Of a DNA stretch of 41,979 nt, positions 26,044 to 34,423 are shown piece by piece (the first letter of the stretch is position 1; each line of letters opens with the position of its first letter). This DNA comes from an archaeon (GTDB taxonomy: Archaea > Thermoproteota > Nitrososphaeria > Nitrososphaerales > UBA183): assembly GCA_021828185.1 (NCBI GenBank), contig JAKASI010000008.1, positions 1-41,979 of the forward strand, given 5' to 3'. The translations under genes and the position numbers were made by a program. The notes under the pieces are model-generated. The model was not told the DNA's origin, did not search any database, and saw only the letters and a list, made by a program, of their open reading frames with translations.

Positions 26044-26143
26044 CCAACGGGAGCCTGGCTGCCGCTGGTATTATTCCTTTGAAGGCGTCTTCTTCTTGGA
26101 ACGCTCGACGATGTAGCTCCAAGTGACGAAGCAGTCGACCAGC

Positions 26144-26908
26144 TCAGTGTCTTCCGAGTGTCCTTCCAAGGAACCACCTTGTAATATCCCATGACTCGTT
26201 GGCCGCCTCCCTGTTGTACACTTCTCTCCTGGTATCGTTGAAGAACCCGTGCTTGACTCCCGGGTAAGTCTTCAGTGTCAGGTCCTTTCCTCCATCGAGC
26301 ATGGCTCCGACCCAAGCGGGGACGCTCCTGTTGATGATTTCGTCCTGGTAGGCGTGGATGTCCAGAACCGGTACTGAAATCTTGGCCGCCTCCTCTGCGC
26401 TTGGCGGCTGGCCGTAGAAACTGACCGCCGAGACGAGCCGCTCGCTCCTTGCCGCGCATTTGAGGGAAAGCCCACCACCCATGCAGAAGCCGAGAGTCGT
26501 CACTCGATCGAAGTTCGATCCCGCGCGTTCGACCGCCGCCATCGCATCCTCAAGCATCCTGTCGCGGAAGGAGGGCTCGTACAGTGTGGATGCCACCTCT
26601 CTTGCCGCGGAACTCACCGCCTTCCTGTCAAGCTCCCGCGCCACCTTGACCTTGTCCCGCCTCTCCTCCAATGAGAGATTCCAGACCCCCTCCATCGCCT
26701 CTTGGATGTTGGCAGGGGTGAGCAGGCCGCCGTGTCCTTTGTACAGGTTCGGGGCGACGGCTGCAAACCCCAGTTTGCCGATACGTTTGCACACGTCCTC
26801 GGTGTGTTCGACAAGCCCCCACACCTCATGGAAGACCACGACACAGCCAGCGGCCCCCTTCGGCGTGATGGAGAACTCCATTCTGGTCTGCTGGTGAGCC
26901 TTGGGCAC
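26144..26908 (-). CDS. Dienelactone hydrolase family protein
   Basis: A 254 aa alpha/beta hydrolase of the dienelactone hydrolase family. The Cys-type nucleophile motif is GFCMGGG, the Glu that primes it is in VVFHEVWGL, the catalytic Asp is in DIHAYQDEI and the His in GVKHGFF. The substrate in archaea is unknown. I prefer the GTG at 26908, 29 nt from the TTTAAA box shared with the divergent gene; the ATG at 26881 (MEFSITP) is the alternative. The gene ends about 100 nt before tRNA-Ser. Confidence 0.88.
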   Translation of the reverse strand: MPKAHQQTRMEFSITPKGAAGCVVVFHEVWGLVEHTEDVCKRIGKLGFAAVAPNLYKGHGGLLTPANIQEAMEGVWNLSLEERRDKVKVARELDRKAVSSAAREVASTLYEPSFRDRMLEDAMAAVERAGSNFDRVTTLGFCMGGGLSLKCAARSERLVSAVSFYGQPPSAEEAAKISVPVLDIHAYQDEIINRSVPAWVGAMLDGGKDLTLKTYPGVKHGFFNDTRREVYNREAANESWDITRWFLGRTLGRH

Positions 26909-26930
26909 GTCGTCGGAGTTCGACGAGCCC

Positions 26931-26942
26931 ACGTTTAAATTG
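26931..26942. promoter_or_regulatory. Shared TTTAAA box between dienelactone hydrolase and ThyX-like genes
   Basis: The palindromic TTTAAA (26934-26939) lies 29 nt from the GTG of the minus-strand hydrolase and 34 nt from the ATG of the plus-strand ThyX-like gene. It could serve both directions, as at 1574-1588. This is inferred from spacing alone. Confidence 0.45.
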
Positions 26943-26970
26943 AATGCGTGGTTTGGGAAGCACGCCAAGG

Positions 26971-27414
26971 ATGAGGGTTTCGCTCGTTTGGTCGAGTCCG
27001 TTCCCCGAAAGGACCATATCCGTCGCCATGAGAAGATGCTATAGTACCAAGACCATCGAAGAGATAGAGTCTGAGCTCGAGCAGAAGGGCTCCGACTATT
27101 GGAAGTACCTGCTAACCAAAGCGATGCAGGACAAGTCTCTCGATGTCCTCGAACACTTCGTGCTGACCCTGCTGCTCGAAGATGCCGCCGAAGCGGACGT
27201 CGGCAACCTATCCCGCAATTTCCCCTATCTGCGTGTCACAGGCCTTGGGTATGGCGTCTGGCTGGCCTCGCTCAACGCGAGGACGCTTGTGGAGCTCTGG
27301 AGGAGCCCCGAAGGGAAGGGCCTGGCAGAGCTCGTAGTCTCCGAGCTGGACGCAAGGAAGATTTGTCCTGTATTCAACGAAGTCGCGTTCGGTGTCAAGG
27401 CCCATGCGAGTTAA
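26971..27414 (+). CDS. ThyX-like protein lacking the catalytic signature
   Basis: A 147 aa protein. Its N-terminus resembles that of flavin-dependent thymidylate synthase: SSPFPERTISVAMRRCYSTKT corresponds to the TPxPExxxxxAARxCY start, and KSLDVLEHFVLTLLL to the GHxSxxEHxxFTF segment. The RHRxxS motif and the rest of the ThyX catalytic region are absent; the last 70 residues are unlike ThyX. The ATG at 26971 has AAGG just upstream. It overlaps the following thyX gene by 11 nt. It may be a non-catalytic partner that supplies part of the FAD/dUMP site. Confidence 0.72.
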   Translation: MRVSLVWSSPFPERTISVAMRRCYSTKTIEEIESELEQKGSDYWKYLLTKAMQDKSLDVLEHFVLTLLLEDAAEADVGNLSRNFPYLRVTGLGYGVWLASLNARTLVELWRSPEGKGLAELVVSELDARKICPVFNEVAFGVKAHAS

Positions 27415-27934
27415 GCTCCTCTACAGCACAGACGTCGGGCTCATCAAGCGCACCCTCGCCGAGAAGAATGTTACGTTCGACCTGGAGAGCCTGCTCGACC
27501 ATGTCGTCTATATGTTCGAGATAGAGGGCTGCAGTCGCGTTACGACTCACCAGCTTGTCCGCCACAGGGTGGCTTCCTTCGACCAGGAGTCACAGCGGTT
27601 CTCTGCGGCGACCAGAGAGAGCGTCGTGACGCCCCCCAGCATCTCCTCCAACGAGTTTGCCCGCGGGGCCTATGACGAGGCTTTGAAGGCCGTCTATGCT
27701 GCCTATGAGAAGATGGTCGAGGCGGGCGTTCCAAAAGAGGATGCCAGGTACATCCTCCCCAGCGCAATCAAGACGAAGTTGGTGATGACGCTGAATGCCA
27801 GGAGCCTCATGCACATGGTATGGCAGAGGACAGCGCTCCAAGCCCAGTGGGAGATTAGAGAGCTCGCAAACGCCCTGCATTCGCTTGCCAAGGAAGCGAC
27901 ACCCGAGCTCTGGACCAGGATCATCGAGCGGTAG
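27404..27934 (+). CDS. thyX: Flavin-dependent thymidylate synthase
   Basis: Makes dTMP from dUMP with FAD and a methylene-folate donor. The signature RHRVASFDQESQR (residues 53-65) keeps the RHRxxS core. The later YILPSAIKTKLVMTLNARSLMH segment is the family's substrate-binding helix. At 176 aa it is shorter than usual (about 210-250): the N-terminal part with the TPxPE and GHxSxxEH motifs is reduced to a variant start, while the upstream gene carries those motifs. The ATG at 27404 lies inside the end of that gene; the next gene starts 2 nt after the stop. Confidence 0.88.
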   Translation: MRVKLLYSTDVGLIKRTLAEKNVTFDLESLLDHVVYMFEIEGCSRVTTHQLVRHRVASFDQESQRFSAATRESVVTPPSISSNEFARGAYDEALKAVYAAYEKMVEAGVPKEDARYILPSAIKTKLVMTLNARSLMHMVWQRTALQAQWEIRELANALHSLAKEATPELWTRIIER

Positions 27935-27936
27935 AA

Positions 27937-29268
27937 TTGGCCAAAGCCTTCGGTACCGCCGGCGTCAGGGGAGTCTTCAATAGGACCCAGACCCCAGAAC
28001 AGGTCTACAAGCTCGCGGAGACCATCGCTTTCGCCTCGGGGAAGGGCGCCTATGGCGTCGGATGGGACGGGCGGAAGACTTCCGCGCTTCTCGCGAAGAC
28101 CGTGATGTCGGCCGTGAACGCTGTAGGCAGTGACGCCTTCGTCTTCGGGCTGGTCCCGACGCCGGTGACCGCCTTCGGGACCCGGTCGAGGAAATGCCTG
28201 GCTGGTTTCTCCGTGACCGCCTCGCATAACCCCGCAGAGTTCTCCGGTGTGAAGGTGTTCAACCGTGATGGTATGGAACTCCCGAAGTCGGATGAGGAGA
28301 GGATAGAGCGCGCCATGGCCGTCGACGTGATGAGGCCCTCCGGCGGGTTCGGCCAGCTTGTCCCAGACGAAGGCGTCGTGGACGAGTACATCTCAGCCGT
28401 AGTCTCCCGCTATCCCAAGGCGGCCCAGCCTCTTCACATAGCCATAGACTGCGCCAGCGGTCCGGGCGGGTCGGTAACCCCTGAAATCCTGAAGGCCCTC
28501 GGCCACAGGGTGATCCCGGTCAACGCCCAAGTGTCCTGGCGCTTTCCGGCGAGGCCGCCAGAGCCGACGGCGTCCAACCTCGCGGATTTCGCCGCCATGG
28601 TCCCGACCCTCGGGGTGGACTTCGCGTTCGCCCACGATGGGGACGCCGACCGGCTCGTAATGATAGATGCTTTCGGTAGTGTCATCCCCGATTCGGTGCT
28701 CACCATCCTGGCGCTGCGCGGGTTGGGGGTGACGTCTGGGACCGCGATAATATCTGAGAACACATCCAGCGCAGTCGCCGAGGAAGCCGAGAGGCGAGGC
28801 CTGAAGGTCCAGAGGAGCAGAGTAGGCAAGACGTTCGCGGTTCTCGTTTCTGAGGGCGGCGTGTTTGCGGCCGAGCCAAGCAAGGTGGTAGACCCGAAGT
28901 GGGGGCTGTGGGAAGATGGAATCAACGCGTGCGCCCTTATTTCGACTCTGCTTTCGTCTGACCGTGGAATGCTCGGCAGGGTCATGCAGGAAGTCCAGTG
29001 GAAGTTCAGGCAGACTAACCTAAGGGTACCGGTGAAGATTGACGCTCTGGCGCCGCGGGCCAAGGAGTCGTTCAGGAAGTTCGGCGTCTCGGAGGAGCGG
29101 ACCCTCGACGGCCTGAAGCTCGTCTTGCGCGACGGATCCTGGGTGATGTTTAGGCCCTCCGGCACGGAACCCATAACGCGGCTGTACTGCGAGTCCCGGG
29201 ACCCTCAGGTGCTTGAGGCTCTCGTCGAGTTGGGGTCTCAGTGCATAGAAGCCTCTAATACGTCATAG
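27937..29268 (+). CDS. Phosphohexomutase (phosphoglucosamine/phosphomannomutase family)
   Basis: A 443 aa alpha-D-phosphohexomutase moving phosphate between C1 and C6 of a hexose phosphate. Motifs in order: FGTAGVRG at the N-terminus, the phosphoserine loop VTASHNPAEFSG (S96), the metal loop HDGDADR (about 234-240), a sugar loop GGVFAAEPS and the phosphate loop FRPSGTEP near 405. The sugar loop has AAEPS where GlmM-type enzymes have GEQSG, so the sugar is uncertain. The TTG at 27937 follows the thyX stop by 2 nt, giving an operon with thyX and probably with the PolD small subunit gene. Confidence 0.9.
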   Translation: MAKAFGTAGVRGVFNRTQTPEQVYKLAETIAFASGKGAYGVGWDGRKTSALLAKTVMSAVNAVGSDAFVFGLVPTPVTAFGTRSRKCLAGFSVTASHNPAEFSGVKVFNRDGMELPKSDEERIERAMAVDVMRPSGGFGQLVPDEGVVDEYISAVVSRYPKAAQPLHIAIDCASGPGGSVTPEILKALGHRVIPVNAQVSWRFPARPPEPTASNLADFAAMVPTLGVDFAFAHDGDADRLVMIDAFGSVIPDSVLTILALRGLGVTSGTAIISENTSSAVAEEAERRGLKVQRSRVGKTFAVLVSEGGVFAAEPSKVVDPKWGLWEDGINACALISTLLSSDRGMLGRVMQEVQWKFRQTNLRVPVKIDALAPRAKESFRKFGVSEERTLDGLKLVLRDGSWVMFRPSGTEPITRLYCESRDPQVLEALVELGSQCIEASNTS

Positions 29269-29284
29269 GGCCTTCGGCCGTCGG

Positions 29285-30751
29285 ATGCCAGAGTCCAAAG
29301 CCGTGGCGCGAGTGCTTTCCTCAGGGTACATGCTGGACGCCAAGGCGTTCGAGATGATTAGCTCGCTCCCCCCAGGGGCGGACGAGGGTTTGGTCGAGAA
29401 GCTCCTGGAAGAGAAAGGCCTCTCGGCTGGCGAGGCGAAGCGGATTACAGCGAACGACGTTGCGAAGCACATGCCCCAGGCGGCTCCCCCCGCCCAGGAG
29501 AGTGTCGGCGTGGACGAACCCGCCGAGGTGGAAGTGCTGTCAGACCCAACACCTGCCATCGCCCCCGTGGAAGGAATGGAGGGTTTCGCAGGGCTGTTCA
29601 ACGACAGATACCGACGATTGTTTTCAATCGTAAAAGAACGGCTTGACACGAAGGGCAGCGCTAGTGTGTCGGCGGCGAAGAACCTCGCTCCCGGCAAGAA
29701 GGTGAGGGTCGCAGGGCTGTTGGCCGACCGGTCAAGCAGGCGCGGTGCCGTCGAACTCAGGTTGGACGACCCGACTGGGTCGGTCAAAGTCGTATGTCAG
29801 GATGCGCTCGTGGAGAGGGCCGCGCTGGAGGCGCCGTTGGACAGCATGGTCGTAGTCGAGGTCGCCAGAGGCAAGTCCGGCGGCCTCTACACAGACTCGA
29901 TTGTCCTTCCCGACCTGCCCGGACGGCGGGTGGTCTCCACCTCCCACCGTGCCTACGCTGTGCTTCTCTCAGACCTCCACGTCGGGAGCAGGATGTTCCT
30001 CGCCGACGACTTCCACCGGTTCCTGATGTGGCTCAACGGGGGCCTCGGCGACAGGGAGGTGGTTGGTCGCGTCAAGTATCTGGTGATAGCTGGTGACTTG
30101 GTCGACGGTGTGGGCGTATACCCCGGCCAGGAGTTCCAGTTGGCCGAGAGGGATCCGAAAAAACAGTACGCGATGGCGGCCGACCTGCTCAAACAGGTGC
30201 CAGGGCACATCCAAATCGTGGTGTCGCCGGGCAATCACGATGCAGTTAGGCAGGCCCTCCCTCAGCCCGCTGTGTCGGTAGACTTGGCGGAACCGTTGTA
30301 TGCCATGAACAATGTCCGGTGGGTCGGCGACCCTGCATACGTTAGATTGCATGGTGCGACATTCCTGATCTACCATGGGAAGAGCCTCGACGATGTCATC
30401 GCGACCACGCCGAACCTCGCCTACGACAGGCCCACAGACGCCATGAAACTCCTGCTCAAAGCAAGGCATCTCGCACCAACCTATGGGAAACGGACGGCCA
30501 TCTCTCCGGAGCTCCGCGACTACCTCGTGGTGGACCGGGTCCCAGACGTCTTCCATGTTGGACACGTCCACACTTACGGCGAACTCTCCTACAGAGGGAC
30601 ACTTCTCGTCAACTCCGGCACGTGGCAGGCGCAGACCAACTTCCAGTCCAACATGGGGCTCGATCCCACTCCCAGCATTGTCCCTGTCGTCGACCTGTCG
30701 AACCTCCAGGTGCTGAGGCGCAACTTCGGCGCCGCTGGCTTCGCTTCGTAG
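29285..30751 (+). CDS. polB: DNA polymerase D small subunit (DP1)
   Basis: The 488 aa partner of DP2, with 3'-5' proofreading exonuclease. It has an N-terminal helical domain (1-60), a linker rich in Pro, Glu and Val (70-95), an OB fold (about 135-215), then a calcineurin-like phosphoesterase domain with LSDLHVGS, IAGDLVDG, SPGNHD, YHGKS and GHVHT. All metal ligands appear present, so proofreading is probably active. The ATG at 29285 is 16 nt after the phosphohexomutase stop. It converges on orc1/cdc6 with a 5 nt gap. Confidence 0.95.
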   Translation: MPESKAVARVLSSGYMLDAKAFEMISSLPPGADEGLVEKLLEEKGLSAGEAKRITANDVAKHMPQAAPPAQESVGVDEPAEVEVLSDPTPAIAPVEGMEGFAGLFNDRYRRLFSIVKERLDTKGSASVSAAKNLAPGKKVRVAGLLADRSSRRGAVELRLDDPTGSVKVVCQDALVERAALEAPLDSMVVVEVARGKSGGLYTDSIVLPDLPGRRVVSTSHRAYAVLLSDLHVGSRMFLADDFHRFLMWLNGGLGDREVVGRVKYLVIAGDLVDGVGVYPGQEFQLAERDPKKQYAMAADLLKQVPGHIQIVVSPGNHDAVRQALPQPAVSVDLAEPLYAMNNVRWVGDPAYVRLHGATFLIYHGKSLDDVIATTPNLAYDRPTDAMKLLLKARHLAPTYGKRTAISPELRDYLVVDRVPDVFHVGHVHTYGELSYRGTLLVNSGTWQAQTNFQSNMGLDPTPSIVPVVDLSNLQVLRRNFGAAGFAS

Positions 30752-30756
30752 TGTTG

Positions 30757-31950
30757 TCAGCCGGTGGCCTCGAAGGTAGGATCCTCAGAGAGCGCCTTCG
30801 ACAGTGTGTCTCTGCCGATCAAGAGTTGGATCTTCTTCGTCCTGCCGCGCCTTCCCTTACTTACCACCGACGCCTCCACCAACCCCAACAGGTCGAGGTC
30901 CCCGAGTATCCCGCTCATTCTCCTTTGGGTGAGCGTCTCGATGCCGAGTTTCTTGCAGATGTTGCTGTACGCCAGGTACAGTTCCCCGGTATTGGTCCCT
31001 TCGTCGAATCTTGAAACGGCGTAGAGTATGGCTTTGTTCTGCACCGGGAGGGAGCTTATCGCTTCGTCCACCCTGTCAACTTCCATCTTCGCAGAGGCCT
31101 GCCTAACGCACGCGTCGTCAATCTCTCGGAGGCCTTCGCGCTCGGCCACTTCTCCGGCGATGCGTAGTAGGTCGATTGCCCGTCGTGCGTCCCCGTGCTC
31201 CGACCCCGCCATGGCTGCGCAGAGGTTGATGGCTGCGGCCGAGGCGACGGCGGGTCTGAACGCCACCCCCGCCCTCTCCTTGAGTATCTCTCTCAGCTCG
31301 TCCACGGTGTAGGGTGGAAAGACCAGCTCCTCCTCGCTCAGGCTGCTGAGGACCCGGGGGTCGAGCCCCTCCTTGAACTTCAGGTCGTTGGAAATGCCCA
31401 CGATGGCCAGGAAGCCTGGCGAGAGCTTGGTCCCCGAACGTGTGAACGCGTAGAGTATGTCGTCCCCGAACAGCTTGACCAAGTAATCGATTTCGTCGAG
31501 GACCAGGACCACCTTCTTCTTGTTCATCCGGATGTTCTCGAAGAGCCGGTCTACAACCTCTCCAATAGCCAGCCCCGTGAGTGGTATCTGCTTCTCCTTG
31601 CTCAGATCGAGGAACCGGGCGAAGTCCGCCAGAGTCCGGTATTCGCCGTCGGCCAACCGCGTGTTGACATAGGCCAGGACAAGGTTGGGGTTGGCCGCTT
31701 CGGCCTTGAGCTTCTCCAGAACGTAATTCGCGACCGCGGTCTTGCCAGTCCCCGTCTTGCCGTAGAGAAGGAGGTTGGAGGGCTTGGATTCCCTGAGTAT
31801 TGGCGCCAATATCTGCGCGACGGCCCTTGTCTGGGGGTCCCTAAATGGCAGGTGTGACGGCACGTAGTCTGGGCTCAGGGCGTTTCTGTCGGCAAAAAGC
31901 GGCCTACCTTCCTTCGCCCTGCGGAAGATCTCGTCGATGCCACCGGACAA
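30757..31950 (-). CDS. cdc6: Orc1/Cdc6 replication initiator
   Basis: AAA+ origin-binding ATPase that recognises ORB elements and loads the MCM helicase. Walker A LLYGKTGTGKTAVAN (about 60-74), Walker B VLVLDEIDYL, sensor 1 VGISND and sensor 2 in the GDARRAIDLL helix are all present. The C-terminal 90 residues form the DNA-binding winged helix (TLTQRRMSGILGDL). The TTG at 31950 fits the family N-terminus. An ORB-like sequence (31951-31975) covers its promoter, and ORB elements lie at 34.0-34.4 kb. Confidence 0.95.
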   Translation of the reverse strand: MSGGIDEIFRRAKEGRPLFADRNALSPDYVPSHLPFRDPQTRAVAQILAPILRESKPSNLLLYGKTGTGKTAVANYVLEKLKAEAANPNLVLAYVNTRLADGEYRTLADFARFLDLSKEKQIPLTGLAIGEVVDRLFENIRMNKKKVVLVLDEIDYLVKLFGDDILYAFTRSGTKLSPGFLAIVGISNDLKFKEGLDPRVLSSLSEEELVFPPYTVDELREILKERAGVAFRPAVASAAAINLCAAMAGSEHGDARRAIDLLRIAGEVAEREGLREIDDACVRQASAKMEVDRVDEAISSLPVQNKAILYAVSRFDEGTNTGELYLAYSNICKKLGIETLTQRRMSGILGDLDLLGLVEASVVSKGRRGRTKKIQLLIGRDTLSKALSEDPTFEATG

Positions 31951-31975
31951 CCAGAGAACAGTGGAAACACTGGTC
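31951..31975 (+). promoter_or_regulatory. ORB-like element at the orc1/cdc6 start
   Basis: The segment around AACAGTGGAAACACTGG (31958-31974) matches the core CAGTGGAAAC of archaeal origin recognition boxes and has dyad symmetry (CAGTG/CACTG). Its place just upstream of the TTG start suggests autoregulation by Orc1/Cdc6. The G-rich half of a full ORB is missing, so this is a mini-ORB at best. Confidence 0.55.
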
Positions 31976-32117
31976 TAGATAGGTCTTTGCGGGGTGGCCC
32001 CCGCTCGTGGTTTGATCTGGTGAGAAGTTATGCCAGGTTGTCGCGTATATACAAAGAAACGCTTGGCCATATTTGATGAAAAGGGAGAACTAGCTGTGAC
32101 GAAAGACCGCCCCCACC
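31976..32117. other. Intergenic region with TATA element
   Basis: The stretch between orc1/cdc6 and the small gene at 32118 is less GC-rich than its surroundings. It contains GTATATAC (32044-32051), a good TATA box for plus-strand transcription. No convincing coding frame or RNA gene is seen. Confidence 0.5.
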
Positions 32118-32252
32118 GTGACCATCGACGTCAAAATCCGGGTCGGGGTGATCTTGGTTTCGGTGGCCGTCTCGACGCTCGCCGCCTTGGCCACTGCCCA
32201 CGGCCTGTACCTGGGATTCCTGGATGGGATAGGCGGGACGACCCCTCCCTAG
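32118..32252 (+). CDS. Possible 44 aa single-TM protein
   Basis: A short frame from a GTG at 32118 to TAG at 32250-32252. It starts VTIDVKIRVGV and contains one long hydrophobic segment (about residues 8-32), then a Gly/Pro-rich end. Third codon positions are strongly GC-rich, like real genes here. A TATA box lies about 70 nt upstream, implying a leader; no Shine-Dalgarno is visible. A T-rich run (32269-32280) follows and could terminate transcription. I do not recognise a family. Confidence 0.4.
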   Translation: MTIDVKIRVGVILVSVAVSTLAALATAHGLYLGFLDGIGGTTPP

Positions 32253-32272
32253 GGTGGAACGGGTCGTCTTTC

Positions 32273-33403
32273 CTATTTTTTGATGGGCGCGTTTGACTCC
32301 CTTTGCAGGGCCCTAGCCATCTGGCGCGGGTTGAACTTCCACAGGCCGCCCTGATACATGTGGTGTGGAATTGTGAATGCGTAGGACTCGGCCGGTTTGA
32401 CGAAACCGATTTCGAGACGCGAACCGAGGCGCGGCGCCGCTCTTTCGACGTAGGTGGAAACGGCCATGAGGTCGGTCAGAGGTACGTACATGAACGCGAT
32501 GTAGGTTCCGTCTTCCAGTAAATCCTCCGACCACAGGAATGGAACTTTGCTCATGGCGGCCTGGGCGGCGGCCAGCTCCGCCTTTGTGAGGTCACGGAAT
32601 GTAAAGAGGGTGGTGGCGGTCGAGTGGGTCAGTCTCTTCGAGAGGTCCTGGGCCCACCTGATTCTGTAGGAAGGGATCAGCTTCCACTTCTGGACGTGGG
32701 TCCGGTAGTGGTACTCGAGTGTCTTTTGGTGGACTCTGAGCTTCCTCGCGATGCCAGTGAGATGCTGTAAGGAATCCTTCTGCAGCTCCTTGATTATGAG
32801 CAGGTCGTAGGCGTCGAAGTCTTGTGGTTCGGCCCTCCCCCCTGACGGCAGTGGATTGGGAGGCAGGCCGGGAACCTTGTTCCACTCGATTTCCCATCTT
32901 CCTGATCGGAAGTTGAAGAACCTCGGGTCCATTGGTTTGTTCCTGTTTGCCGTGTCCCTGTTGAGAGAGAAACCATCGAGGATGCCCTCGACCTTCAGCC
33001 CGGCGAGAAATTCTTTGTACTGTTCGGAGGTCCCCGTGGGCAAGGCGAAGAGCGCGATGAAGTTACCCTGAGGGACCAGTTTCGCGTAGTAGACGAGGTA
33101 GCCCACCTGGTTCAGTGCGGTGAGTATCTGTGTGGCCATCGAGTCGTATGGCTGAGCAAAGTCGAGGGTAGCCCAATGCAGAGTCAATCCGAGCTTGGCG
33201 TAGTCGACCTCGGCGTGGAACCTGAACCCGAGTCGGCCGAACCGCTTCTTGATCTTGTACCTAATCGTCTCTTGGTGCGCCCCCGTCATCCTCGAAATCT
33301 GGGCGACGTTCCTTGGCCCGGCCCTGCCGATCGCTGTGATTATCCTAGCTTCTAGGTCGGGAGAGTCGTCTCTTATCGCCTGGACAGATTTCGCATGAGA
33401 CAC
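32273..33403 (-). CDS. Transcription regulator with two HTH units
   Basis: A 376 aa protein made of two similar halves. Each half begins with an Lrp/AsnC-like HTH: RNVAQISRMTGAHQETIRYKI near 30-51 and LTGIARKLRVHQKTLEYHYR near 215-234, each followed by a mixed alpha/beta domain (LHWATLDFAQPYD; ATTLFTFRDLTKAE). Such double regulators are, to my knowledge, common in Thaumarchaeota, and ligands are unknown. The GTG at 33403 is about 28 nt from a TTAATTA box, so the mRNA is probably leaderless. It stands between orc1/cdc6 and the origin. Confidence 0.82.
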   Translation of the reverse strand: MSHAKSVQAIRDDSPDLEARIITAIGRAGPRNVAQISRMTGAHQETIRYKIKKRFGRLGFRFHAEVDYAKLGLTLHWATLDFAQPYDSMATQILTALNQVGYLVYYAKLVPQGNFIALFALPTGTSEQYKEFLAGLKVEGILDGFSLNRDTANRNKPMDPRFFNFRSGRWEIEWNKVPGLPPNPLPSGGRAEPQDFDAYDLLIIKELQKDSLQHLTGIARKLRVHQKTLEYHYRTHVQKWKLIPSYRIRWAQDLSKRLTHSTATTLFTFRDLTKAELAAAQAAMSKVPFLWSEDLLEDGTYIAFMYVPLTDLMAVSTYVERAAPRLGSRLEIGFVKPAESYAFTIPHHMYQGGLWKFNPRQMARALQRESNAPIKK

Positions 33404-33509
33404 TTTCTGCTTGTCAGCAAAAACAAGTAATTAAGCGTGGCAGGTTCCTGATTAGTAAACGCGTGGTTCCGGGGCCTGCGGTCTTGGGCGAGTGCGTTGT
33501 CGTTTGCTG

Positions 33510-33908
33510 CTATCTCTCTGCTACCTGTGCTGGTTTCAGGTAGACACGTCTGTATACCCAAGAGTTCCCGAATCGCTCCCGTTTGATGTGCTGCTTGTCC
33601 GCTAGACGAGCCAGATATGTCGAGATAGTGCTGAGCTTGACCGGTTGGTTGTACTTTTCCTCGAACTCCCGGGCCACGTCCGAAGACGAGAAGTCTCCTG
33701 CGGCGAAGGCGGTTTCCAGGAGTGTCTGCACCTTCCCGAAGAAGGTCCCCTCGTCCGGCGCCCTGTGCGAGCGCTCCAGTGGGACATCCATTACTTCGAG
33801 CATGTCCATTGCCTTCATCAGTTTGTCTCGAGAGACGGCGCCTTCTAACGCAAGTGTGTACTTGGTCCCTTCGTCGTCTTCCAGTTCGATTTTGATCCTT
33901 TTGTGCAA
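33510..33908 (-). CDS. Winged-helix protein beside the origin
   Basis: A 132 aa protein. The first 30 residues form a small beta unit (KRIKIELEDDEGTKYTLALEG), followed by a helical stretch and a winged helix (about 60-125; VKLSTISTYLARLADKQHIKRE is the recognition part). It carries no catalytic motif. The TTG at 33908 is about 32 nt from a TAAATC box. Its location right next to the ORB cluster makes a role in origin or local gene regulation possible but unproven. Confidence 0.78.
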   Translation of the reverse strand: MHKRIKIELEDDEGTKYTLALEGAVSRDKLMKAMDMLEVMDVPLERSHRAPDEGTFFGKVQTLLETAFAAGDFSSSDVAREFEEKYNQPVKLSTISTYLARLADKQHIKRERFGNSWVYRRVYLKPAQVAER

Positions 33909-34009
33909 GTTTCGGCCCTGTCGGTGTTTCGAGGCCTGATTTATCGCTGTCAGGTGTGAACTTGTGAACCTGGTTGTCGATTAGTTGGACTGCGTCATGA
34001 TACGACCGA

Positions 34010-34400
34010 GCGAGTTCACTGGTGTTCACTGGGGTTGTTTCACGATAAGGCGTGGACAGGCTCCAATGGAAACAAAGGGGTCAGAATCGGACTTTGCACG
34101 GGTTTGGGGGTTGGACCGGTTCCAGTGGAAATACAGGGGTATTCCCTCGGCTGTGCTGTCTGGCCTGTTCACCATAGTTCACGGATAAGCCCCCACCCCA
34201 CCGTTTCCAGTGGAACCACTCTCCCGAACAAAACAAGCAGCAGTTGCGCCGTGCACCAACCAATTGCGTCCCCACTTAGACCCCAAGGCATATCCCGCAA
34301 AGACGGCTTACCGAGTGCGGGCTCTTTTACTGACGTAAACAAGTCTAGTATACTGGGGCTCTTTGGACTGGAAACAAACGAAGTTCAGGGGAGGGGGTGG
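34010..34400. other. oriC: Candidate replication origin with ORB elements
   Basis: A 515 nt non-coding gap contains several copies of the archaeal origin recognition box (consensus about TTCCAGTGGAAAC-AA-GGGG). ORB-A 34060-34081 (+), ORB-B 34119-34140 (+), ORB-C 34189-34217 (minus strand, GGAAACGGTGGGGTGGGG) and a looser ORB-D 34363-34398 (+) are visible, plus two short GTTCACTGG repeats at 34014-34032. The orc1/cdc6 gene is 2 kb away. Mixed orientation of G-rich halves is typical of archaeal origins. No strongly AT-rich unwinding element is obvious between the boxes; the most A-rich part is around 34215-34235. Confidence 0.8.
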
Positions 34401-34423
34401 GCTTCCCGATTGTCACATAGGCT

